A stretch of 64,000 nt of DNA from an uncultured Gemmiger sp. (GTDB lineage: Bacteria > Bacillota > Clostridia > Oscillospirales > Ruminococcaceae): the NCBI GenBank assembly GCA_934502625.1, contig CAKSUQ010000005.1, forward strand, positions 1 to 64,000, given 5' to 3'. Below, in pieces: positions 6,949 to 13,813 of the stretch. The notes under the pieces are model-generated. The model did no database searches and was not told the DNA's origin. It worked only from the letters and a program-made list of their open reading frames with translations. Both the position numbers and the translations under genes were made by a program. The stretch's first letter is position 1. Each line of letters opens with the position of its first letter.

Positions 6949-8025
6949 CAAAATCGTCCCCCCGCCGACGACTACGTCACCGTCATACAGCACGACGGCC
7001 TGACCGCGGGTGATGGCGCGCTGCGGCTCGTCGAAGACGACCTTTACGATGCCGTTGTCCAGCGGGTAGACGGTGGCGGGCTGCTCGGCCTGGCGGTAGC
7101 GGGTCTTGGCCTTGACGCGCATCGGCTCGGTCAGCTCGGCGACCGAGATCCAGTTGAAATCGTCGGCCAACAGCGTCGTCGTGAACAGCTCGCTCTCCGG
7201 CCCCACAGTGACGGTGTTTTGCTCCATGTCCTTGCCGCAGACGTAGACCGGCGCGCCCAACGCCAGCCCCAGTCCCTTGCGCTGGCCGCAGGTGTAGCGC
7301 ACCGCACCGTGGTGGCGGCCGACGACGTTGCCGTTCGTGTCCAGAAAATCGCCGTCTGGGTAATATTTGCCGGTGTAGCGCTCCATAAAGCCGACATAAT
7401 CGCCGTCCGGCACAAAGCAGATGTCCTGACTGTCATGCTTGCGCGCGTTGCAGAAGCCCTGCTCCTCGGCAATTTTGCGGATGGACGGTTTGTCCATGCC
7501 GCCCAAGGGAAACTTCGTGTGCGCCAGCTGATCCTGCGTCAGCACATAGAGCACGTAGCTCTGGTCTTTTGCGGTGTACAGTGATTTTTTCAGCAGCCAG
7601 CGGCCGGTATCGGGGTCTTGCTCAATGCGGGCATAGTGGCCGGTCACGACGTAATCCAGCCCGTGCTCACGGGCAAAATCCAGCATTTTATCGAACTTCA
7701 TCGTGCGGTTGCAGTCGATGCAGGGGTTCGGCGTGCCGCCCGCTTCGTAGGTGGCGATGAACTTGCCGATGACCTGCTCGCGGAATTCCTCGGTGTAGTT
7801 CACAACCTCGAAGGGAATGTCGAGCTGGAACGCGACCTCGGCGGCGTCCTCAACGTCCTTGGCCGAGCAGCAGGTGTGAAAGCCGCTCTGCCCCAAATCC
7901 TCGTTCTGGTACAGGCGCATCGTCGCGCCCATGCAGCGGTAGCCCGCCTGCTTCATCAGGTAGGCAGCGACGGTGCTGTCCACGCCGCCGCTCATAGCAA
8001 TCAACGCGCCGGGGGTGTTTGACAT
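6946..8025 (-). CDS. mnmA: tRNA-specific 2-thiouridylase
   Basis: A 359-residue enzyme that thiolates U34 of tRNA-Lys, Glu and Gln using ATP and sulfur passed from a cysteine desulfurase. The PP-loop SGGVDS is near residue 13, the catalytic cysteine is in NPCIDCNRTMKF, GHYAR follows, and the second catalytic cysteine is in VRYTCGQRKGLG; the C-terminal beta-barrel is present. ATG at 8025 has GGGAGG six bases upstream. It lies between metY and cysK, so three sulfur-handling genes are contiguous. Its own promoter overlaps the cysK terminator. The TAA stop merges with an AGATAAA repeat. Confidence 0.95.
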   Translation of the reverse strand: MSNTPGALIAMSGGVDSTVAAYLMKQAGYRCMGATMRLYQNEDLGQSGFHTCCSAKDVEDAAEVAFQLDIPFEVVNYTEEFREQVIGKFIATYEAGGTPNPCIDCNRTMKFDKMLDFAREHGLDYVVTGHYARIEQDPDTGRWLLKKSLYTAKDQSYVLYVLTQDQLAHTKFPLGGMDKPSIRKIAEEQGFCNARKHDSQDICFVPDGDYVGFMERYTGKYYPDGDFLDTNGNVVGRHHGAVRYTCGQRKGLGLALGAPVYVCGKDMEQNTVTVGPESELFTTTLLADDFNWISVAELTEPMRVKAKTRYRQAEQPATVYPLDNGIVKVVFDEPQRAITRGQAVVLYDGDVVVGGGTIL

Positions 8026-8045
8026 AGGAAGCCTCCCATTAAAAA

Positions 8046-8081
8046 TCCAAAAAGCGCGGCAGACAAACATCTGCCGCGCTT
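8046..8081 (-). terminator. cysK terminator / mnmA leader hairpin
   Basis: Perfect stem AAGCGCGGCAGA (8052-8063) with TCTGCCGCGCTT (8070-8081), then TTTTTGGATTTTT on the minus strand. It ends 20 bases before the mnmA start codon. Because the mnmA promoter starts transcription at or within this stem, the hairpin could terminate cysK messages without forming fully in mnmA messages. Confidence 0.8.
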
Positions 8082-8110
8082 ATTATAGCAAAATTTCAGC
8101 CCGTATGCAA
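8082..8110 (-). promoter_or_regulatory. mnmA promoter
   Basis: On the minus strand TTGCAT (8105-8110), 17 bp, TATAAT (8082-8087). It begins one base past the cysK stop codon and runs into the cysK terminator stem. Confidence 0.55.
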
Positions 8111-9043
8111 TCAATCCGCGAACAGCGGGGTGGACAGATAGCGGTCGCCGGTGTCAGGCAGCAGGGCGACGATGGTCTTGCCCTTGTTCTCCGGGCGCTT
8201 GGCCAGCTGGATGGCCGCCCACAGCGCCGCGCCGGAGGAGATGCCCACCAGCACGCCCTCCTTGTGGCCGATCAGCTTGCCGGTGGCAAAGGCGTCCTCG
8301 TTCGCGACGGGGATAACCTCGTCGTAAACCTTGGTGTTCAGCACGTCGGGCACAAAGCCTGCGCCGATGCCCTGAATCTTGTGCGCACCGGCCGTGCCCT
8401 TGCTCAGCACGGGGGAGGTGGCGGGCTCGACAGCCACGACCTTGACGGCGGGGTTCCGGCTCTTCAGGTACTCGCCGACGCCGGTCACCGTGCCGCCCGT
8501 GCCGACACCTGCGACAAAGATGTCGACCTTGCCGTCGGTGTCCTCCCAGATCTCAGGACCGGTGGTGCGCTTGTGGGCGTCGGGGTTGGCCGGGTTCACG
8601 AACTGGCCGGGCACAAAGCTGTTGGGGATCTCCTTTGCCAGCTCGTCAGCCTTGGCGATGGCACCCTTCATGCCCTTGGCACCGTCGGTCAGCACCAACT
8701 CGGCACCGTAGGCCTTCATCAGCTGGCGGCGCTCGACGCTCATCGTCTCCGGCATTACGATGATGATACGGTAGCCGCGGGCGGCGGCAACGGAGGCCAG
8801 ACCAATGCCGGTGTTGCCGGAGGTCGGCTCGATGATGACGGAGCCGGGCTTCAGCTTGCCGGAGGCCTCGGCGTCGTCGATCATCGCCTTGGCGATGCGG
8901 TCTTTGACAGAACCGGCGGGGTTAAAATATTCCAGCTTGCCGAGGATTTTTGCCGCAAGGTTCTCGGCGGCTTCAATGTGGGTGAACTCCAGCAGAGGGG
9001 TGCGGCCGATCAGCTGGTCAGCGGAAGTATAAATCTTGCTCAT
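8111..9043 (-). CDS. cysK: Cysteine synthase (O-acetylserine sulfhydrylase)
   Basis: A 310-residue fold-type II PLP enzyme making L-cysteine from O-acetylserine and sulfide. [11 protein letters not shown] holds the PLP lysine near residue 43; [10 protein letters not shown] is the substrate-binding loop; [10 protein letters not shown] binds the PLP phosphate. Start at 9043 follows GGAGGAAACTACC; two Met codons further upstream lack a ribosome site. It is divergent from the Rrf2 gene. In B. subtilis, CysK also acts as the partner of the Rrf2 repressor CymR; whether it does so here is unknown. Confidence 0.95.
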   Translation of the reverse strand: MSKIYTSADQLIGRTPLLEFTHIEAAENLAAKILGKLEYFNPAGSVKDRIAKAMIDDAEASGKLKPGSVIIEPTSGNTGIGLASVAAARGYRIIIVMPETMSVERRQLMKAYGAELVLTDGAKGMKGAIAKADELAKEIPNSFVPGQFVNPANPDAHKRTTGPEIWEDTDGKVDIFVAGVGTGGTVTGVGEYLKSRNPAVKVVAVEPATSPVLSKGTAGAHKIQGIGAGFVPDVLNTKVYDEVIPVANEDAFATGKLIGHKEGVLVGISSGAALWAAIQLAKRPENKGKTIVALLPDTGDRYLSTPLFAD

Positions 9044-9060
9044 GGTAGTTTCCTCCATCG

Positions 9061-9150
9061 TCATTTCTGTTTTATATCGGGTAACGGAACGGTTTTACAG
9101 CAGGTGACGGCGACATCGCGCGTATGGTGCAAATCCCTTTCGCATAACAA
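9061..9150 (-). CDS. Possible cysK leader peptide containing Cys-Cys
   Basis: A 29-codon frame in the cysK 5' leader starting with TTG, six bases after AGAAAGG. It encodes Cys at position 3 and adjacent TGC TGT codons at 17-18 (within VAVTCCKTV), and its TGA ends just before the cysK ribosome site. No terminator-like T-tract is visible, so any effect would differ from the metY leader. A competing ATG frame starts five bases earlier but is too close to the ribosome site. Tentative. Confidence 0.25.
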   Translation of the reverse strand: MLCERDLHHTRDVAVTCCKTVPLPDIKQK

Positions 9151-9162
9151 TTCATACCTTTC

Positions 9163-9206
9163 TTGTAGGTTGATAGGATTGTACAACATATTTTCCCGTT
9201 TGTCAA
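9163..9206 (-). promoter_or_regulatory. cysK promoter and shared TTGTAGGTTG site
   Basis: On the minus strand TTGACA (9201-9206), exactly 17 bp, TACAAT (9178-9183). Immediately downstream, plus-strand TTGTAGGTTG (9163-9172) is identical to the site in the metY promoter. Such a position over the start site suits repression. Confidence 0.65.
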
Positions 9207-9250
9207 TAGGGAAATAGGGAATTTTCCTCACTTTTTTTGTGGGGAAGGGG

Positions 9251-9282
9251 TTGCTATCCTATTTACCAACCTGTATAATAGG
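9251..9282 (+). promoter_or_regulatory. Promoter and probable autoregulatory site of the Rrf2 gene
   Basis: TTGCTA (9251-9256), 17 bp, TATAAT (9274-9279). CCTATT-N13-AATAGG (9258-9282) forms an inverted repeat through the spacer and -10, and contains ACCAACCTG, the reverse of the AGGTTG core found at cysK and metY. Autoregulation is inferred. Confidence 0.55.
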
Positions 9283-9312
9283 AAATAAGAAAACGAAGGA
9301 GCACACGTCAAA

Positions 9313-9744
9313 ATGATGATTTCAACGAAAGGCCGCTACGCGCTGCGCGTCATGATCGACATTGCCGAGAACCAGCACGACGGCTACATCCCATTAAAGG
9401 AAATCGCCGCGCGGCAGGAAATATCGGAAAAATATCTTGAGGCCATTGTGAAAAGCCTCGTCAAAGCGCGGTATTTGACCGGCCTGCGGGGCAAATCCGG
9501 CGGCTACCGCCTGACAAAGACCCCCGACGAATACACGGTGGGCAACATCCTGCGCCTGACCGAGGGCAGCCTTGCCCCGGTGGCTTGCTTGGAGCAGAAC
9601 TCCGTGGAATGCCCGCGCATGGGGGATTGCCACACCCTGCCGATGTGGCGCAAATTGAACACGATGATCAACGACTACTTCGACGGCATCACCCTCGCCG
9701 ATCTAGTCAATGCCGCCCCGCCGGGCAATGATTACGTGATTTAA
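9313..9744 (+). CDS. Rrf2-family transcriptional regulator with Fe-S-type cysteines
   Basis: A 143-residue winged-helix regulator. STKGRYALRVMIDIA is the Rrf2 N-terminal signature, and ISEKYLEAIVKSL and GLRGKSGGYRL form the recognition helix and wing. It has three cysteines at 92, 100 and 106 (C-x7-C-x5-C), the arrangement of IscR-type regulators that bind a [2Fe-2S] cluster; the B. subtilis cysteine repressor CymR lacks them. It lies divergent to cysK, and the shared AGGTTG sites suggest it controls cysK and metY in response to sulfur or Fe-S status. ATG at 9313 follows AAGGAG; a second ATG is the next codon. A hairpin terminator follows. Confidence 0.88.
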   Translation: MMISTKGRYALRVMIDIAENQHDGYIPLKEIAARQEISEKYLEAIVKSLVKARYLTGLRGKSGGYRLTKTPDEYTVGNILRLTEGSLAPVACLEQNSVECPRMGDCHTLPMWRKLNTMINDYFDGITLADLVNAAPPGNDYVI

Positions 9745-9754
9745 ACGTATAAAA

Positions 9755-9795
9755 AGAGGAGCTATACCCGGTGTCGGGTATAGCTCCTCTCTTTT
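9755..9795. terminator. Bidirectional terminator between the Rrf2 gene and gltX
   Basis: Perfect 16-bp stem AGAGGAGCTATACCCG (9755-9770) with its complement (9775-9790), loop GTGT. T-rich sequence follows on the plus side (CTTTTG) and TTTTTATACG on the minus side, so it serves both convergent genes. Confidence 0.85.
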
Positions 9796-9806
9796 GTATG
9801 TGTGGA

Positions 9807-11249
9807 TTATAAGCTTTCCACCGCGGCCTTTACGCGTTTAATCGTCTCGTCCTTGCCCATCATGGCGGCGAGGTCGGTGCCGCCGCCAGGGGTGCGGGAC
9901 TTGCCGGACAGGGCGATGCCCAGCGGGAACAGCAGCCAGCCGTTCTTCTTTTCCATCTGCTCGGCCAGCGTCTTGCAGGCCTCGAAGATCGCGTCGCGGC
10001 TCCAGTCGGTCTGCGCCTCCAGCACGGGCAGCAGGGCGGTCAGCGCCTCCTTGGCGGACTCCGGCGTTGTCTTCTGCTTCTTGTTGCGGTACATCTCGGC
10101 GTCGATGGGCAGCACGGCGTCAAAGAAATCGAGCTGCGGCGGAATGTCCTCCAGCACCTCGCAGCGAGGCTGCAGGTTGGCGCAGAGCAGGTCGCGGTCG
10201 ATGTCACAGTGGACGGCGCGGTCGATGAACGGGTCGGCCAGACGGCGGAACTCCTCGGCCGGCAGCGCACGGATGTACGCGGCGTTGATGGCGCGCAACT
10301 TCAGCGGGTCGAAAATCGCCGGGGACTTGGAAATGCGCGCGGGATCCCAAATTTTGATCATCTCGTCCAGCGAGAAGATCTCCTGCTCACCTTCGGGCGC
10401 CCAGCCCAGCAGCAGCAGATAGTTCAGCACGGCGGCGGGCAGGTAGCCCTTCGCCACCAAGTCCTGATAGCTGGCGTCGCCGTTGCGCTTCGACAGCTTG
10501 TTCTGCGCGTCCTTCATGACGGGCGGGCAGTGGACGTAGACCGGCTTCTCCCAGCCGAAGGCGTCGTACAAAAGGTTATACTTCGGCGTCGAGGACAGGT
10601 ACTCGCTGCCGCGGATGACGTGGGTGATGCCCATAAGGTGATCGTCCACGACGTTTGCAAAGTTATAGGTCGGCATACCGTCGGTTTTGATCAGGATCTG
10701 GTCGTCCAGCTCCTTGACGTCGACCTCGATGTGGCCGTAGACGACGTCGTCGAAGCCCGCCACGCCGGATTCGGGGATCTTCTGGCGGATGACGTAGGGC
10801 TCGCCTGCGGCCAGCTTGGCATCGATTTCATCCTGCGTCAGATGGCGGCAGTGGCCGTCGTAATGGGTCATCTCGCCCGCCGCGCGCTGCGCCTCGTGCA
10901 TCTCGTTCAGGCGCTCCTCGGTGCAGAAGCAGTAGTAGGCTTTGCCCGCCTTGACGAGCTGCTCGGCATACTGCTTGAACATGCCCATGCGCTCGCTCTG
11001 GACATAGGGGCCGACGGGGCCGCCGACGTCGGGACCCTCGTCCCAGGTCAGGCCGGTGGCCTTCAGCGTGCCGTAGATGATGTCGGTCGCGCCCTCGACC
11101 AGACGGCCCTGATCGGTGTCCTCAATGCGCAGGATAAAGGTGCCGCCGTTGTGGCGCGCCTGCAAATAGGTATACAAAGCCGTGCGCAGGTTGCCGACGT
11201 GCATATAGCCCGTGGGGGACGGCGCAAAGCGGGTGCGAACATTTGCCAT
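9807..11249 (-). CDS. gltX: Glutamyl-tRNA synthetase
   Basis: A 480-residue class I aminoacyl-tRNA synthetase that charges tRNA-Glu. The HIGH-type motif is in APSPTGYMHVGNLRTA at the N terminus, and the KMSKS-type loop appears as KLSKRNGD near residue 253. Length and the helical C-terminal anticodon-binding domain fit bacterial GluRS. ATG at 11249 follows AAGGGG. It is transcribed alone from a consensus promoter and ends at the shared terminator with the Rrf2 gene. Confidence 0.97.
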   Translation of the reverse strand: MANVRTRFAPSPTGYMHVGNLRTALYTYLQARHNGGTFILRIEDTDQGRLVEGATDIIYGTLKATGLTWDEGPDVGGPVGPYVQSERMGMFKQYAEQLVKAGKAYYCFCTEERLNEMHEAQRAAGEMTHYDGHCRHLTQDEIDAKLAAGEPYVIRQKIPESGVAGFDDVVYGHIEVDVKELDDQILIKTDGMPTYNFANVVDDHLMGITHVIRGSEYLSSTPKYNLLYDAFGWEKPVYVHCPPVMKDAQNKLSKRNGDASYQDLVAKGYLPAAVLNYLLLLGWAPEGEQEIFSLDEMIKIWDPARISKSPAIFDPLKLRAINAAYIRALPAEEFRRLADPFIDRAVHCDIDRDLLCANLQPRCEVLEDIPPQLDFFDAVLPIDAEMYRNKKQKTTPESAKEALTALLPVLEAQTDWSRDAIFEACKTLAEQMEKKNGWLLFPLGIALSGKSRTPGGGTDLAAMMGKDETIKRVKAAVESL

Positions 11250-11287
11250 AGTGATTTCCCCTTTTTCTAAGTTGCGTAAGTAGTTTT

Positions 11288-11316
11288 ATTATAAGCGCAT
11301 TGGCATAAGGTGTCAA
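11288..11316 (-). promoter_or_regulatory. gltX promoter
   Basis: On the minus strand TTGACA (11311-11316), 17 bp, TATAAT (11288-11293): a full consensus sigma-A promoter about 40 bases before the ATG. Confidence 0.75.
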
Positions 11317-11404
11317 TGCGGCAGGCGAAGCTGGAGAGTAGAGTTTAAAATTAAGAGTTTAGATTTGGTGTACCCGCCGCGCGGGCACAAATTTACAATA
11401 AGGC

Positions 11405-11432
11405 GTAGGGCGGGGTGCCCCCACCCCGCCGG
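11405..11432. repeat. GTAGGGCGGGGTGCCC repeat fragment
   Basis: One end of a GTAGGGG-family element (GTAGGGCGGGGTGCCCCCAC and onward) without an obvious partner end. The same sequence starts the inner unit at 4930. Confidence 0.5.
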
Positions 11433-11500
11433 GGAAGCTGACGGCTGCAGCAGCCTCCGTGGCGGCCCTGCAAACTGGAAGTTTCACATTACCTTTCGTA

Positions 11501-11821
11501 CTATTTTTCCATAAAATATCTGTAAGCAGCTTCTTCAATCTCGCCACATTCATTCAGCAGATTGCCATCTTCATCATATAACTTATAGGCGCTCTGGACA
11601 TTCCCCAATGCGGCTTCACCATCTAAACCAAGTAACAGCGTATAGTAGTTTTCATTCAGTACCAGATTAAGCAATTCATATAATTCATCTTTTTCTATTC
11701 CTTTTTCAAATAAGCTTCTCAGTTTTTCTGCAACAATTGTCTGAGACCCATCTCTGAAATACTCCGATAAAATGGCCTCTTTTTCGTCATAGCATAACTT
11801 TATAAATTGCTCACCTGTCAT
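11501..11821 (-). CDS. Hypothetical protein, small and acidic
   Basis: A 106-residue acidic, mostly helical protein with no recognised motif; it contains YYTLLLGLDGEAALG and ends AAYRYFMEK. Its size, acidity and isolated position resemble orphan immunity-type proteins of polymorphic toxin systems, but no toxin gene is adjacent, so this is only a suggestion. ATG at 11821 has GAGGA five bases upstream; the frame is open to a TTG at 11845. The gene is visibly AT-richer than its neighbours and is flanked by inverted ACACCAAATCT sequences (11362-11372 reversed, and 11881-11891), which suggests acquisition as a cassette. Confidence 0.6.
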   Translation of the reverse strand: MTGEQFIKLCYDEKEAILSEYFRDGSQTIVAEKLRSLFEKGIEKDELYELLNLVLNENYYTLLLGLDGEAALGNVQSAYKLYDEDGNLLNECGEIEEAAYRYFMEK

Positions 11822-11939
11822 ATTTTCCTCATACCTTTCCGTCAACTTCCGATTTGTCAGTGTGCTGTACTGGGGCAGTCACACCAAATCTGAATTCTAA
11901 ACGCTTGCTTTCAGGCGCTAAGCAAACGCATTTGCGGCA

Positions 11940-13229
11940 TCATACCAAAAACGGCTCAAAGCGGTGCAGGTCGTCAATTTTTACGGTAGCACGGTAAAAA
12001 ACGCCGTCCTCGCGGTATTCCTCCGCCGCTACGCTGCCGCGGCTGCGAAGGATGTCAGCGAGGGAAAGTTTATCGTAGGGCAGCACAATTTCAATTGTGC
12101 GCACGCGGTGGCCTAGCACATCGTCCAGCTTTGCCAGCAGCTCCGGCAGGCCGTAGCCGGTCTTGGCGCTCGTCAGCAAAATGTCTGGGTCGAAGGCGAC
12201 GGCGTTCGCGGTATCGCACTTGTTGTAGACGACCAGCTGCGGGATGCCCTCGCAGTCGAGACTGCCCAAAACTTCGTCGGTTACGGCCAGCTGGTCGGCG
12301 GCCTGCGCGTCGCCCGCGTCGGCCACCTTGATAATGACGTCGGCGAACGCCGCTTCCTCCAGCGTCGATTTGAACGCTTCGACCAGATGATGCGGCAGGC
12401 GGCTGACGAAGCCGACCGTGTCCACCAGAATAATTTGCAGCCCGCTGGGCAGCACCAGCTTGCGCGCCGTCGGGTCAAGGGTGGCAAACAGCATGTCAGC
12501 CTCAAAAATCTGCTCGCCGCACAGCGCGTTCAGCAGGCTCGATTTGCCGACGTTCGTGTAGCCGACCAGCGCCACAACGGGGACGTTGTTCTTCTGGCGG
12601 GCGCGCCGGGTCTCGCCGCGCCGCTTTTCCAGCTCCTTCAGGCGGCCTTCCAGATGCTCGATGCGGTGGTGCAGGTGGCGGCGGTCAAGCTCCAGCTTCG
12701 TCTCACCGGCACCGCGGCGGGCACCGCCGCCGCCGCCACCGCCGCCGCCCTGACGGCTCAGGGATTCGCCCAAGCCCTGCAGGCGCGGCAGCTGATAGCG
12801 CAGCGTGGCAAGCTCGGTCTGCAATTTGCCCTCGTTTGTCGTAGCGCGGGCGCGGAAAATTTCAAGAATCAGCATTGTGCGGTCGAGCACTTCGACTTGC
12901 AGCGCCGCCGACAGGTTGCGGATCTGGCTGCCCGTCAACTCGCCGTCGAAGATCGCCGCCGCCGCGTTCACGTTCTGGCAGACCAGCCGCGCCTCGGCCA
13001 CTTTGCCCTCGCCCAGCAGCGTCGCGGCTTCGGGCGTCGCGCGCTTCTGCACGACCTCGGCCACGGCGTCCATGCCGTTGGCGTCAGCCAGCGCGCGCAG
13101 TTCGTCAAGGCTGCGCACCATATCGTACTTGCCTTGGTCGAGCGCCAGCAGCATCACAGGCAGCTTTTCACTGTCGGTCGCTTTCTGGGCGGTCGTGCCA
13201 AAGTCCAATTCAGTCGTGTTATCGCTCAT
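11940..13229 (-). CDS. hflX: Ribosome-associated GTPase HflX
   Basis: A 429-residue GTPase that splits or rescues stalled 70S ribosomes. An N-terminal HflX domain is followed by the glycine-rich linker, the coiled helical LDRRHLHHRIEHLE segment and the G domain: P-loop GYTNVGKSS, DTVGF (G3) and NKCD (G4). The family linker (usually GGxGxRGPGETKLE) is here expanded to nine consecutive glycines before ARRGAGETKLE, encoded by a GCC/CCG triplet run near 12717-12750. The ATG overlaps the stop of the upstream acetyltransferase in ATGA. Confidence 0.93.
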   Translation of the reverse strand: MSDNTTELDFGTTAQKATDSEKLPVMLLALDQGKYDMVRSLDELRALADANGMDAVAEVVQKRATPEAATLLGEGKVAEARLVCQNVNAAAAIFDGELTGSQIRNLSAALQVEVLDRTMLILEIFRARATTNEGKLQTELATLRYQLPRLQGLGESLSRQGGGGGGGGGARRGAGETKLELDRRHLHHRIEHLEGRLKELEKRRGETRRARQKNNVPVVALVGYTNVGKSSLLNALCGEQIFEADMLFATLDPTARKLVLPSGLQIILVDTVGFVSRLPHHLVEAFKSTLEEAAFADVIIKVADAGDAQAADQLAVTDEVLGSLDCEGIPQLVVYNKCDTANAVAFDPDILLTSAKTGYGLPELLAKLDDVLGHRVRTIEIVLPYDKLSLADILRSRGSVAAEEYREDGVFYRATVKIDDLHRFEPFLV

Positions 13230-13804
13230 AAATCCTCTTTCAAAAGATGGTACGCGCGGCAGGGCACCGGTGTGCCGTCAAACTTGCGGTCGGTCACGTC
13301 GTGGTCGTAGACAAAGCCCGCCTTCTGCAAAACCGCGCTGCTGGCAATGTTCTCGTTGGCGTGGACGGCGGCCAGCCAGTCCGCCCCCACCGTGTCGAAC
13401 CAGTAGTCCCGCACGGTACAGAGTGCCTCGGTTGCGTAGCCTTTATTCCACCACTTGCGGCCGAGAGCGTAGCCGACCTCCCACGCGTCGCCGAGGCGCT
13501 CGGTGTTCAGGTGCCAGCCCATCCGCAGCTGCGGGGCAGGGAAGAGGCTGATCGTGCCGAACAGCACCTCTGTGCGCCGGTCGGTGATGCCCCACTGATA
13601 AAAGGCAGGATCGTCGTAGTGCTTCTCCCACTCGTTCAGCGTTTCGGCGGTCTCGCCCCAGCTGCGGTGGGCATTCCAGCGCAGATACTGGGTCACCTGT
13701 TTGTCGCTTGCCCAGTTATTGTACATCATTTCGCTGTCGTCGATGGAAAGCCGCCGCAAAACAAGCCGTTCTGTCTCCAACTGTTGTGTGCCGCAATGCT
13801 TCAT
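13226..13804 (-). CDS. GNAT-family N-acetyltransferase (RimJ/RimL-like)
   Basis: A 192-residue acetyl-CoA-dependent acetyltransferase. LETERLVLRRLSIDD at the start, GYALGRKWWNKGYATEA (the acetyl-CoA-binding motif A) and ANENIASSAVLQKAGF are typical of the RimJ/RimL branch that acetylates protein N-termini or small molecules. SD GAGGGAG precedes ATG 13804. It overlaps hflX by four bases and follows the flippase gene after nine bases, so it may be transcribed with both. Substrate unknown. Confidence 0.88.
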   Translation of the reverse strand: MKHCGTQQLETERLVLRRLSIDDSEMMYNNWASDKQVTQYLRWNAHRSWGETAETLNEWEKHYDDPAFYQWGITDRRTEVLFGTISLFPAPQLRMGWHLNTERLGDAWEVGYALGRKWWNKGYATEALCTVRDYWFDTVGADWLAAVHANENIASSAVLQKAGFVYDHDVTDRKFDGTPVPCRAYHLLKEDL

Positions 13805-13813
13805 GATTCTCCC

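Noticed and set aside
11822..11845. Upstream start of the orphan gene at 11845
   Set aside because: The codon there is TTG without a well-placed ribosome site; ATG 11821 has GAGGA five bases upstream.
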